DNA of 64,000 bases from Microtetraspora glauca (GTDB lineage: Bacteria; Actinomycetota; Actinomycetes; Streptomycetales; Streptomycetaceae), in contig JOFO01000007.1 in NCBI GenBank assembly GCA_000721275.1, forward strand, positions 152,211 through 216,210, written 5' to 3'. Below, piece by piece: positions 8,507 through 16,891 of the stretch. The notes below the pieces were generated by a model. That model was not told the DNA's origin. It worked only from the letters and a program-made list of their open reading frames with translations, and made no database searches. The position numbers and the translations under genes were made by a program. Numbering within the stretch: position 1 is the stretch's first letter; every line of letters begins with the position of its first letter.

Positions 8507-9964
8507 TCAGCCCTTCAGGGCCGCCATCCACGCCTCGACCTCGTCCGAGCGGCGCGGCAGCTGGTCCGACAGGTTCCGGTTGCCGTCCTCGGTGACGAGG
8601 ATGTCGTCCTCGATCCGGACGCCGATGCCGCGGTACTCCTCCGGCACGGTCAGGTCGTCGGCCTGGAAGTAGAGCCCGGGCTCGACGGTCAGGCACATGC
8701 CCGGCTCCAGGGTGCCCTCGACGTACGCCTCGGTGCGCGCGGCGGCGCAGTCGTGGACGTCCATGCCGAGCATGTGGCCGGTGCCGTGCAGGGTCCAGCG
8801 GCGCTGGAGGCCCAGCTCCAGGACGCGCTCGACCGGGCCCTCGACGAGGCCCCACTCGACGAGCTTCTCGGCGAGCACGCGCTGGGCGGCGTCGTGGAAG
8901 TCGCGGTAGGCGGCGCCGGGCTTCACCGCGGCGATGCCGGCCTCCTGCGCCTCGTACACGGCGTCGTAGATCTTGCGCTGGATGTCCGTGTACCGGCCGC
9001 TGATCGGCAGGGTGCGGGTGACGTCGGCGGTGTACAGCTCGGTGGTCTCGACGCCGGCGTCGAGGAGGAGCAGGTCGCCGGAGCGGACGGCGCCGTCGTT
9101 GCGGACCCAGTGGAGGGTGCAGGCGTGCGGGCCGGCGGCGGCGATGGTGCCGTAGCCGACGTCGTTGCCCTCGACGCGGGCGCGCAGGAAGAAGGTGCCC
9201 TCGATGTACCGCTCGCTGGTCGCCTCGGCCTTGTCGAGGACCTTCACGACGTCCTCGAAGCCGCGGGCGGTGGCGGCGCACGCCTTCTCCAGCTCGGCGA
9301 TCTCGAAGGCGTCCTTGACGAGCCGGGCCTCGGAGAGGAAGACCCGCAGCTCCTCGTCGCGCTCGGCGGTCACCTTGTCGGTGAGGGCGGCCTCGATGCC
9401 GGCGTCGTGGCCGCGCACGGCGCGGACCGGGCCGGTGGCCTCCTTGAGCGCGGCGGGCAGCTCGCGCACGTCCTTCGCCGGGATGCCGAGCAGCTGCTCC
9501 GCCTCGGCGAGGGAGTGGCGGCGGCCGACCCACAGCTCGCCCATGCCGTCGAGCCAGAACTCGCCGTTCTCGCGGTTCGAGCGCGGCAGCAGGTAGATCG
9601 TGGCGTCGTGGCCGGTCGCGGTCGGCTCCAGGACCAGGACGCCGTCGTGGGTCTGGTCGCCGGTGAGGTACGCGTACTCGGTGGCGGCGCGGAAGCTGTA
9701 CTCGGTGTCGTTCGACCGGGTCTTCAGGTTGCCGGCCGGGATCACCAGGCGCTCGCCCGGGAAGCGGGCGGAGAGCGCCGCCCGGCGCGCGGCGGTCTCG
9801 GCCGCCTGCGGGATCGGCTCCAGCCCGGTCAGCTCCGTGTCGGCCCAGCCGGACTTCATGTTCTCGGCGAGCTCGTCGGAGACGCCCGGGTACAGGCCGT
9901 TCTTCCGCTGCTTGATCGGCTCTTCGGCCTCGTCCGGGGTCTCCGGAGTGAGCTCATCGGCCAC
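8507..9964 (-). CDS. pepP: Xaa-Pro aminopeptidase (aminopeptidase P)
   Basis: A 485-residue M24B metallopeptidase that removes an N-terminal residue preceding proline. The N-terminal creatinase-like domain covers about residues 50-190 and the pita-bread catalytic domain about 215-470. All five metal ligands are visible: Asp in L-L-D-A-G, Asp in T-A-D-V-T-R, His in G-T-G-H-M-L-G, Glu in T-V-E-P-G-L-Y-F and Glu in V-R-I-E-D-D. The GTG start at 9964 is preceded by a strong GAGGAGG. Upstream, a direct repeat reading CGTACGGTCGTACGG lies at about 10005-10019 in the promoter region. The gene stands alone, convergent with the HATPase gene and downstream of a phosphatase gene on the same strand. Confidence 0.95.
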   Translation of the reverse strand: MADELTPETPDEAEEPIKQRKNGLYPGVSDELAENMKSGWADTELTGLEPIPQAAETAARRAALSARFPGERLVIPAGNLKTRSNDTEYSFRAATEYAYLTGDQTHDGVLVLEPTATGHDATIYLLPRSNRENGEFWLDGMGELWVGRRHSLAEAEQLLGIPAKDVRELPAALKEATGPVRAVRGHDAGIEAALTDKVTAERDEELRVFLSEARLVKDAFEIAELEKACAATARGFEDVVKVLDKAEATSERYIEGTFFLRARVEGNDVGYGTIAAAGPHACTLHWVRNDGAVRSGDLLLLDAGVETTELYTADVTRTLPISGRYTDIQRKIYDAVYEAQEAGIAAVKPGAAYRDFHDAAQRVLAEKLVEWGLVEGPVERVLELGLQRRWTLHGTGHMLGMDVHDCAAARTEAYVEGTLEPGMCLTVEPGLYFQADDLTVPEEYRGIGVRIEDDILVTEDGNRNLSDQLPRRSDEVEAWMAALKG

Positions 9965-10088
9965 GGGTCTGCCTCCTCTTGGTACGACACTGAACCCCCT
10001 CCATCGTACGGTCGTACGGAAGGGGGCCCAGGGCCGGAAGGCCTGTTACCGCCGGGTCACCGGGCGGTCACCGCGCGCACCGGCGTGC

Positions 10089-11552
10089 TCAGTCGAAGCG
10101 GGCCGCGAGCAGCACCACGTCCTCGCCCTCGACCGCGGGGTCGAGCCCGTCCGGGAGGAGGGTCCGCAGTACGTGGTCGGCGAGGGCGCCGGGATCGTCC
10201 CGGTCCGCGCGGGGCACGCTCGCGGCGGCGGCGTGGAGCCGGGCGAAGGCCCGGTCGATGGGGTCGCCGGTACGCCGCAGCAGCCCGTCCGTGTACAGCA
10301 GCACCGTTTCTCCAGGCGCGGGGGACAGCTCCACGCTGGGCGCCTCCCAGCAGGAGAGCATCCCGAGCGGCGCGGAGAGCGAGGTCTCGACGTACTCGGT
10401 GCGGCGCTCGCCGACGAGCAGCGGCGGCGCGTGGCCGGCGCCGGCGAGGACGATCCGGCGGCGGGCCGGTTCCGCGTAGGCGAAGAGGGCGGTGGCCGAG
10501 CGGGCCGGCTCGGTGAGCCGGAGCAGCAGCTCCAGGTCGGAGAGGACGGCGACCGGGTCCTCGCCCTCCATGACGGCGTACGCCCGCAGCGAGGCGCGCA
10601 GCCGTCCCATCGCGGCCAGCGCGCTCGGCCCGGTGCCGGAGACGGAGCCGACGGCGAGCCCGAGGGCGCCCTCGGGCAGCGGCAGGGCGTCGTACCAGTC
10701 GCCGCCGCCGCGCGGTCCGGTGCGGTGACGGGCGGCGAGCCTGACCCCGGGGACGCGCGGGAGCCGGCTCGGGAGCAGCTCCTCGGCGACGGTGGAGACC
10801 TGGACGCGGGCGCGCTCGACCTGGAGGAGGCGGGCGAGGTGCTCGGTGGCGAAGCGGCCGTAGAGGCCGGCGAGGTGGCGCTGGCGGTCGGTGGGGGCGG
10901 CGGGTTCGTCGTAGAGCCAGACGCCGGCGCCGATCCGGCCGGCCTCCTCGGTGGCGAGGGGGAGGGCGTAGCTGGCGGCGTAGCCGAGGCGGGCGGCGAC
11001 CTCGCGGTGGCGGGGGTCGAGGCCCTCCTCGGTGCGCACGTCGCGGATGGCGATCGGTTCGGGGACGCGGTGCGGGTCGGACGGGTCGGGGAGCCCGTCG
11101 AGGAGGCGGCCGTAGCTGGTGGCGCCGCGGGGCACGGTCTCGATGGTGCCGAGCTCGGCGTGGGCGAGGCCGAGGCCGACGGTGGCGGTGGGGCCGAGGC
11201 CGTCGGCGGGTTCGAGGACGGCCATGCCGCGGCGGGCGCCGACGAGGGCGGCTCCGGCGCCGAGGAGTTCGTGCAGGGCCTCGTCGAGGGTGGCGGTCCT
11301 GATGAGCCGCTCGGTGAGTTCGTGGAGGGTGGTGAGGTCGGAGACCCAGCCGGCCAGGCGGTCCGTGATCAGCGCGCCGGGCGCGGGGGCCGCGTCGGCC
11401 GGTGCCGCGGCGGCGGGGACGCCCGCGAGGGGCGCCTTAGTGTGCGGTGGGGCGGGAACCGTGGAATCGATTCCGGCCACTTTCGGAAGGTGCTTCGGCA
11501 GGTGTGGGGAGCTCATCTCGGTCGGCTTTCCGACCGGTGCGTTTGACGCCAT
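10089..11552 (-). CDS. GAF/SpoIIE-type (PP2C) phosphatase with an altered metal site
   Basis: A protein of about 487 residues with an N-terminal Ala/Pro-rich region, a GAF-like sensor domain (about 75-240) and a C-terminal SpoIIE/RsbU phosphatase domain. Conserved phosphatase motifs include G-G-D-W-Y-D, L-Y-T-D-G-L and a final E-D-V-V-L. The motif that normally reads G-D-V-x-G-H-G reads V-G-S-V-S-G-T-G here, so one metal-binding Asp is Ser and the His is Thr; I checked this against the nucleotides near 10625-10660. The enzyme may be weak or inactive. Starts at 11570 and 11516 are also possible; 11552 keeps a G-rich stretch upstream. Such phosphatases usually act on anti-anti-sigma proteins. 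None is adjacent. Confidence 0.8.
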   Translation of the reverse strand: MASNAPVGKPTEMSSPHLPKHLPKVAGIDSTVPAPPHTKAPLAGVPAAAAPADAAPAPGALITDRLAGWVSDLTTLHELTERLIRTATLDEALHELLGAGAALVGARRGMAVLEPADGLGPTATVGLGLAHAELGTIETVPRGATSYGRLLDGLPDPSDPHRVPEPIAIRDVRTEEGLDPRHREVAARLGYAASYALPLATEEAGRIGAGVWLYDEPAAPTDRQRHLAGLYGRFATEHLARLLQVERARVQVSTVAEELLPSRLPRVPGVRLAARHRTGPRGGGDWYDALPLPEGALGLAVGSVSGTGPSALAAMGRLRASLRAYAVMEGEDPVAVLSDLELLLRLTEPARSATALFAYAEPARRRIVLAGAGHAPPLLVGERRTEYVETSLSAPLGMLSCWEAPSVELSPAPGETVLLYTDGLLRRTGDPIDRAFARLHAAAASVPRADRDDPGALADHVLRTLLPDGLDPAVEGEDVVLLAARFD

Positions 11553-12060
11553 GGCATCGCAAACCCCCATGTCATATTGCGCCGCTCGATGTCTCCACAT
11601 GTACACGCACCCGAGGAGCGATGTCCAGCATTGTCCCCATGGGACTTGTGGTGTCCGGGCGGCCCCGGGGAAGGTCGCGCACAGGGGTTGAAGTGCGCTG
11701 AAAGTTGGCTGAAAATTGCCCCCGGTGTGCACCATTTGCGGTCGACTGGCGTCGTTTCACAGCGCGTCATTCTGAGCGTTCGGGGTACGTACTCGGTGAC
11801 AGGCAGGGGCAGTTGACAGCGCCCCGGTACCGAGAAGCGGAACCCCGGCGTCCTAGGTGCCGCAGGCCGCAGCCCCTCCCCGCGTGGCGGGGATCGTGTT
11901 CTCCACCGGCTTCGACCTGACCGCGACCCGGCCCCGTTCCGGCCGGCCCCGCCCCGGGCGGGCGACGCACCGCCGACGCTGTACGCGCTGATACGCACGG
12001 TGAAGTGATCTGCACGTGAGTGATGTGGATTCGGCGTTCAACGGAAAGGAACGAGCGCTC
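11553..12060. other. Divergent promoter region
   Basis: About 500 bases separate the divergent phosphatase and primase-like genes. I see no supported gene. A short direct repeat GCTGAAA occurs at 11697-11703 and 11708-11714, and the stretch from about 11695 to 11800 is clearly less GC-rich than its surroundings, as expected for promoters. No operator could be assigned. Confidence 0.4.
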
Positions 12061-12759
12061 ATGCGCGAGATCCTCGGAAGGCGACGCAGGCTCCGGCTCC
12101 GGCGCAAGGCGAGGGCCGCCCGGCAGGACGCGGCGGTCACCTTCGCCGTCGAGTGGGACTGGCCCGTCCTGCCGGGCGCGGGACTCCGGGAGCCCGTGCC
12201 CGCGACGAAGACCGCCGGCGGCGGCGCGGGTGCGCTGTGTGCCTGCCCGGACCCGGGCTGTGTGGTCCCCGGCGCCCACCCCTACGACCCCGGGCTGCTG
12301 GCCGCCACCACCGACGAGCGGATGATCCGCTGGTGGTGGACCCGGCGCCCGGACGCCCCGATCGTCCTGGCCACCGGCGGCCGGGCGCCCTGCGCGGTCA
12401 GCCTCCCGGCGCTCGCCGGCGCGCGGGCCCTGCGGGCCCTCGACGCGATGGACATCAGGCTCGGCCCCGTGGTGGCGACGCCCACCCGCTGGTCGATCCT
12501 GGTCGCCCCGTACGGCCTCGAACGCCTCGGCGAGCTGCTGCACGCGAAGGACGGCGTGCCCAGTTCGCTGCGCTTCCACGGCGAGGGCGGCTATCTGCTG
12601 CTGCCGCCGTCCACCGCGGGCACCGGCCAGGTCCGCTGGGAGCGGGAGCCGCTCGCCGGCTCGGCGCGGCCGTGGCTGCCGGACGTGGAGGCGGTGGTCG
12701 ACGCGCTCGTCGAGGCGAGCACGGCCACACCGGGCGGCGGGAGCCGGCTCGCGTACTGA
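12061..12759 (+). CDS. Bifunctional primase/polymerase-domain (Prim-Pol) protein
   Basis: A 232-residue protein resembling the N-terminal primase-polymerase domain widely found as a stand-alone protein in Streptomyces. Visible features are a basic N-terminus (R-R-R-R-L-R-L-R-R-K), the W-x-W-P-V-L-P-G motif near residue 36, a C-A-C-P-D-P-G-C cysteine pair, and a W-W-W-T-R-R-P-D-A-P segment followed by I-V-L-A-T-G-G. The ATG at 12061 follows GGAAAGGA at 12043-12050. A GTG at 12016 in frame is less likely because it has no ribosome site. The helicase part of full-length primases is absent. Whether the protein synthesises primers is unknown; a DNA-binding or regulatory role is equally possible. 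Confidence 0.8.
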   Translation: MREILGRRRRLRLRRKARAARQDAAVTFAVEWDWPVLPGAGLREPVPATKTAGGGAGALCACPDPGCVVPGAHPYDPGLLAATTDERMIRWWWTRRPDAPIVLATGGRAPCAVSLPALAGARALRALDAMDIRLGPVVATPTRWSILVAPYGLERLGELLHAKDGVPSSLRFHGEGGYLLLPPSTAGTGQVRWEREPLAGSARPWLPDVEAVVDALVEASTATPGGGSRLAY

Positions 12760-13000
12760 GCCCGCGGGCGGGGTGGCTGCGGCGCGTACGGCGGTCGTCG
12801 TGCGGATGCCGGGCGGCGCGTATGGCGATGAGGTCCGAGGGCCTGTCCGCCGTTCACCCGAACGGGTGTGTCCTGGGCCGACGCGTACGGGAATCGGGCG
12901 CACGGCCCGCCGGGCGCCCGTCCGGCGCCGGTAGGTTCGCCCCACCGCCCGTGATCGTCGCCGGTCCGGGACCGTTCCCCGAACAGAGCAGGTGGGTCGC

Positions 13001-13717
13001 ATGAGTCGGCTGAGCCCGGCGCACCTCCGCATGGCCGGCCTCGGCGCCGCCGTCGCGCTCGCCGTCCTGGTCCCCCTCGCCGCGAAGGCGGGCGGCCCGG
13101 TCGACGCCGCACCGCCGGCGGCCGGGGCGGACGCCAAGGCGGGCGGCGGCTCCTCCGCTACGGATACGGAGACGGGCGCGGGGGACGGCGCCGGGGATCT
13201 GCTCGGCGGCCTGGGGCTCGGCCGGGAGGCGGCCCGTACGACGGAGAGCGCGCCGCCCGCCCCGGCGGCGGCCGGCCCCTCCACGCAGGCTCCGGCTTCG
13301 GCACCGGCTCCTGCTTCGGCTTCGGCACCGGAGCGCCGGGCCGCCGCCCCCGCCGGGGCCCCCGAGCGGGTCAGCCGCTGCGGGCCCGAACTCGCCTCGC
13401 CCGAAGGCGTCGAGGCGCAGACCTGCGTGCTGTCCGAGGGGCCGGACGTCTGGGCGCGGACGTACTACCGCAACGCCACCGGCCGGGAGATCGACGCGAT
13501 TGTGACCCTGATGGCGCCCGGCGGGCGGACCGTCCAGGTGCGCTGCGCGGTGCCCGCGCGGGACGAGCCGGACACCTGCGAGACGCCCCGGGAGCCGGGG
13601 ACGGGAGCGGCGGGCGCGCACACGGCGGTGGCGGAGTTCGCGGCGGGCGACGGGGGCGGCGAGGCGCCGCTGCTGCTGCGCTCGGGCAGCAACACGGCCG
13701 ACGGCCAAGCGAGTTGA
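13001..13717 (+). CDS. Secreted or membrane-anchored hypothetical protein
   Basis: A 238-residue protein of unknown function. The N-terminus has one hydrophobic segment (about residues 12-30) that may be a signal peptide or anchor. Residues 35-125 are a low-complexity Ala/Pro/Ser/Gly linker with P-A-S-A-P-type repeats. The C-terminal 110 residues form a small domain with three or four Cys (S-R-C-G-P, Q-T-C-V-L, V-R-C-A-V, D-T-C-E-T), probably paired as disulfides outside the cell. The ATG at 13001 is chosen over a GTG three codons upstream because the GTG adds nothing conserved. A strong terminator follows. Confidence 0.7.
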   Translation: MSRLSPAHLRMAGLGAAVALAVLVPLAAKAGGPVDAAPPAAGADAKAGGGSSATDTETGAGDGAGDLLGGLGLGREAARTTESAPPAPAAAGPSTQAPASAPAPASASAPERRAAAPAGAPERVSRCGPELASPEGVEAQTCVLSEGPDVWARTYYRNATGREIDAIVTLMAPGGRTVQVRCAVPARDEPDTCETPREPGTGAAGAHTAVAEFAAGDGGGEAPLLLRSGSNTADGQAS

Positions 13718-13758
13718 GGAAGCGCCCCGGCGCGACGGCGGGGGCGGGGCATGGAAAC

Positions 13759-13798
13759 GCCCGGTCGCTGGCGACGGGGGATGCACCAGCGACCGGGC
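13759..13798. terminator. Hairpin terminator between convergent genes
   Basis: A perfect 13-bp stem (13759-13771 with 13786-13798) with a 14-base loop, followed by TT on the plus strand. It separates the secreted protein gene from the convergent SEC-C protein gene. Confidence 0.75.
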
Positions 13799-13937
13799 TT
13801 CCAGAACGGTAACAAGAGATCTGCGGTTCGCAAATTCGATCTCGGTTATTCGGACAGGGAATTACCGCTCCGTAGGTTCCGCTGTGGCGGAAGTCACCGA
13901 CTGGTCGGTCTGTCAGTCACCGATACCACCTGGGGTA

Positions 13938-14915
13938 TCAGCTGAGAGTGACCTGACGGTTCGTGAGGCCGCCGCGCGCCCGGCGCTCCTCGGCGGTCAG
14001 CGGTGCGTCCACGGCGAGCGCCTCGGCCAGCCGCTCGGCGAACTCGGCGGCCGGCTTCTCGCACTGCTCGGCCGTCATCGCCGACGGCAGGTCCCACACC
14101 GGCACCATCAGGCCGTGGGCACGGAAGGAGCCGACGAGCCGGGTGTCGGCGCCGAGCGAGGTGGAGCCGGCGGCCTGGAGGCGGGCGAGCGCGTCGAGGA
14201 GCTTCTCCTCCGGGTGCGGCATGACCCAGCGCAGGTGGTTCTTCTCCGGGGTCTCGCACCAGTACGCCGCGTCGACCGACGCCAGCTTCACGGTGGGGAT
14301 CGCGGCGGCGTTGGCCCGCTCCAGGGAGGCGGCGACCTCCGGGTCGGCGCCGTCGGCCGACTGCGGGATCCAGAACTCGAAGCCGGTGTGGACCTCGGGC
14401 ACGAACGGCGCGTCCGTGTCGAGCAGGTCCTGGAGGCGCGGGCCCTCGGGCTCGACGCGGCGCGGCGGCACCGGGTTGCCGGGCTCGGTCGCCAGCGCGC
14501 GCTGCAGGGTGTCGGCGAGGTCGCGGGACAGGTCGCCGGAGGTGCCGTCGTTCTGCAGGGCGAGCAGCACGGAGCCGTCGTCGCGGCGGAGCGCGGGCCA
14601 GGCCATCGGCAGGACCGTCGCGAGCGTCACCGACGGCACGCCCTCGGGCAGCCCGCCCTTGAGGGTGAGCGGCACGGTCGCGGCCGGCACCAGCTCGCGC
14701 AGCGCGACCAGGTCGCACTCGCCGGGCAGGCCCTCGAAGGGGCGCTGGACGTGCTCGGTCGCGGCGTGCGCGGCGGCCCGGCCGTGGCACGCCTTGTAGC
14801 GGCGGCCCGAACCGCACGGGCACGGCTCGCGCGCGCCGACGACCGGGATCTCCCCGTTCGTGACCTGTGCCTGGCCGCTCTTGCCGGCCTTCGTCTGGGG
14901 GCGCTTCTTGGCCAT
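13938..14915 (-). CDS. SEC-C motif protein, DUF5926 family
   Basis: A 325-residue cytoplasmic protein. The basic N-terminus (M-A-K-K-R-P-Q-T-K) is followed by a SEC-C zinc motif at about residues 33-50 (E-P-C-P-C-G-S-G-R-R-Y-K-A-C-H-G), the type that binds zinc at the C-terminus of SecA. The rest matches no catalytic family I recognise. The ATG at 14915 has a GGGAGAAAG ribosome site, which rules out the longer reading frame upstream. SEC-C domains often mediate protein or nucleic-acid contacts. The substrate is unknown. The gene is monocistronic, with a terminator after it. Confidence 0.85.
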   Translation of the reverse strand: MAKKRPQTKAGKSGQAQVTNGEIPVVGAREPCPCGSGRRYKACHGRAAAHAATEHVQRPFEGLPGECDLVALRELVPAATVPLTLKGGLPEGVPSVTLATVLPMAWPALRRDDGSVLLALQNDGTSGDLSRDLADTLQRALATEPGNPVPPRRVEPEGPRLQDLLDTDAPFVPEVHTGFEFWIPQSADGADPEVAASLERANAAAIPTVKLASVDAAYWCETPEKNHLRWVMPHPEEKLLDALARLQAAGSTSLGADTRLVGSFRAHGLMVPVWDLPSAMTAEQCEKPAAEFAERLAEALAVDAPLTAEERRARGGLTNRQVTLS

Positions 14916-15203
14916 GGTGTGGCTTTCTCCCGATCGCGGTGCTGTGTCGGCCGCGAGCCTAGCCGCCCGCACGCCCGCCACCGCCCAGCCGAGCCCCCGG
15001 CCCGCCCCGGGTCGCCCCCGCGGATCCGGTACGCGCCCCGCCACCGAAGAAGACCGCCGACGCGGACGGCCGTGACCGCCGACGCCGTAGGCCGGGGCTG
15101 TCATCGGGCCCGGTCGCAGCCGCCGACGGTCAGGCGGTCGACGTCCTCGGCCGGGGCCGCCGTCGTCCTCGGCCGGGGACGACGGTCCAGGCCGTCGGCG
15201 CCG

Positions 15204-15722
15204 TCAGTCCAGGTCGTCGTACGCGTCGAGGAGGTCGAGGCCGGAGCCGCCGGCGCCGACCCGTGCCGCGAAGTCCTCGCGGCGGTGGCCCTCCGTGACG
15301 ACCACCCAGACCGTGACCTCGCCCGTGGCGCTGTCGCGGACGCCCCAGTCCTGCGCGAGGGCGCCGATGATGTTGAGCCCGCGTCCGCCGCGTGCCGTGA
15401 CCGACGGCGTCGACGGGACGGGCCGCGTGGGACCGCCTCCGTCCGTCACCTCGACGGTCAGTCCGCCCGACGGGTCCAGCCGCCAGGACGCCAGCACGTC
15501 GCCCTCTCCCCGGTCGCCCCGGCCCAGCGGCCTGCCGTGCCGGCAGGCGTTGCTGAGCAGTTCGGACAGGATCAGGACCGCGTCGTCGACGACCGATTCC
15601 GACACCCCGCCGCGGTACAGCTCGTCCCGCATCCGGTGCCGTGCTTCCCCCACGCCCGCAGGGCCATGGGGTACGGCCATGCTCGACGACGTGGGCACCT
15701 TCTGTGCCACCACCAACGCCAC
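15204..15722 (-). CDS. HATPase_c anti-sigma-like ATP-binding protein
   Basis: A 172-residue GHKL ATPase. The N-box (I-L-S-E-L-L-S-N-A-C-R-H-G) is intact, the G1 box (T-D-G-G-G-P) is slightly divergent, and the G2 box (G-G-R-G-L-N-I-I) is intact. The start is the GTG at 15722, placed 8 bases after a perfect GGAGG; longer readings of this frame run into the neighbouring phosphodiesterase gene. As with the similar gene at 8002-8442, it likely acts as a switch kinase or anti-sigma factor. No partner gene is adjacent. The C-terminus (D-L-L-D-A-Y-D-D-L-D) is acidic. Confidence 0.85.
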   Translation of the reverse strand: MALVVAQKVPTSSSMAVPHGPAGVGEARHRMRDELYRGGVSESVVDDAVLILSELLSNACRHGRPLGRGDRGEGDVLASWRLDPSGGLTVEVTDGGGPTRPVPSTPSVTARGGRGLNIIGALAQDWGVRDSATGEVTVWVVVTEGHRREDFAARVGAGGSGLDLLDAYDDLD

Positions 15723-15865
15723 CCCCGAGACCTCCTTCGCCCCACGCCACCGTGTGGATGCCCCGGCGACCACGACCGGAAACCGCCTGTTCGGGGTGGG
15801 GTGGAGCACAAGTGACGATCGGGTACGCGCGGAACGCGCCGGGGCACACCCCGGAAGCGCCGTGT

Positions 15866-16705
15866 TCAGGCGCGTCCGAGGTGCGCGAGGACCTGCTTGG
15901 GGCGGTTGGTGATGATCGCGTCGACCCCGAGCCGCAGGCAGAGCTCGACGTCCTCCGGGTCGTCCACCGTCCAGACGTGGACCTGGTGGCCGGCCTTCTG
16001 GAGGCGCAGGATGACCGCCGGGTGGTGGCGGACGATCCGGATGGACGGACCCGCCACGCGCGCGCCCGCGGGGAGCCGCCCGTCGCGCAGGCGCGGGGTG
16101 ACGAACTGCGTCAGGGAGACGGTCGGGAGCGTCGGCGCGGCGGTGGCGATCCGGTGCAGGGACCGGGCCGAGAAGCTCATGACCCGTACCGGGGACTCCT
16201 CCGGCGCCACGGGCGCGTGCAGGCCGAAACGCTTCAGGAGCGCGAGGAGGCGGTCCTCGACCTGGCCCGCCCACCGGGTGGGGTGCTTGGTCTCGATGGC
16301 GAGCTCGACCCGCCGCCCGGCGTCGGAGACCAGCTCCAGGAGCCGTTCCAGCGTGAGCACCGAGGTGTACTGCGGGTCGCTCCAGTCGGGGCTCTCGGCC
16401 GGGCCGTCGGCCTCCTGGTCCTCCTTGAACGCCTTCCACGCGCCGAAGTCCAGTGCGGCGAGGTCGGCGAGTTCCAGCGTCGAGACGGCGCCGCGGCCGT
16501 TGGAGGTACGGTCGACCCGGCGGTCGTGGACGCAGACCAGGTGCCCGTCGGCCGTGAGCCGTACGTCGCACTCCAGGGCGTCGGCGCCGTCCTCGATGGC
16601 CTTCACATAGGCGGCCAGGGTGTGTTCCGGCGCGTCCTCCGAGGCCCCTCGGTGGGCGACGACCTGGACGGAACCGGGGTGCGGGTGCTGCCGTGCGTGG
16701 GTCAC
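15866..16705 (-). CDS. Glycerophosphodiester phosphodiesterase
   Basis: A 279-residue GDPD-family enzyme that hydrolyses glycerophosphodiesters to glycerol-3-phosphate and an alcohol. The catalytic layout is clear: V-V-A-H-R-G-A-S near residue 18, E-C-D-V-R-L-T-D-G-type metal site near residue 39, and the second catalytic His in V-C-V-H-D. There is no signal peptide, so this is the cytoplasmic UgpQ-like form. The upstream region is shared with the divergent HtrA protease gene. Confidence 0.93.
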   Translation of the reverse strand: MTHARQHPHPGSVQVVAHRGASEDAPEHTLAAYVKAIEDGADALECDVRLTADGHLVCVHDRRVDRTSNGRGAVSTLELADLAALDFGAWKAFKEDQEADGPAESPDWSDPQYTSVLTLERLLELVSDAGRRVELAIETKHPTRWAGQVEDRLLALLKRFGLHAPVAPEESPVRVMSFSARSLHRIATAAPTLPTVSLTQFVTPRLRDGRLPAGARVAGPSIRIVRHHPAVILRLQKAGHQVHVWTVDDPEDVELCLRLGVDAIITNRPKQVLAHLGRA

Positions 16706-16778
16706 CGCGTCATGGTGCCATTGACGGGGCGGCCAGGCACACGAAACCTGTCCGTTCTGTCCGGATATAAAGAATGGG

Positions 16779-16790
16779 GTGCGATCGCAC
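16779..16790. promoter_or_regulatory. Perfect 12-bp palindrome in a divergent promoter region
   Basis: GTGCGATCGCAC is a perfect palindrome just after an AT-rich stretch (gatataaagaa, about 16764-16774) between the phosphodiesterase and HtrA genes. A direct repeat of CTGTCCG lies about 20 bases before it. It could be an operator or part of a promoter. No regulator is assigned. Confidence 0.4.
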
Positions 16791-16891
16791 AGCTCCGGCT
16801 TACCCTGGCCTGACGCCCCGTGGGAAAAGCTGGGTCCAGCACCCTGGAGCGACTGTCACCGACCCCGCGCCGTGAACGAGGAGAGCGAGCT

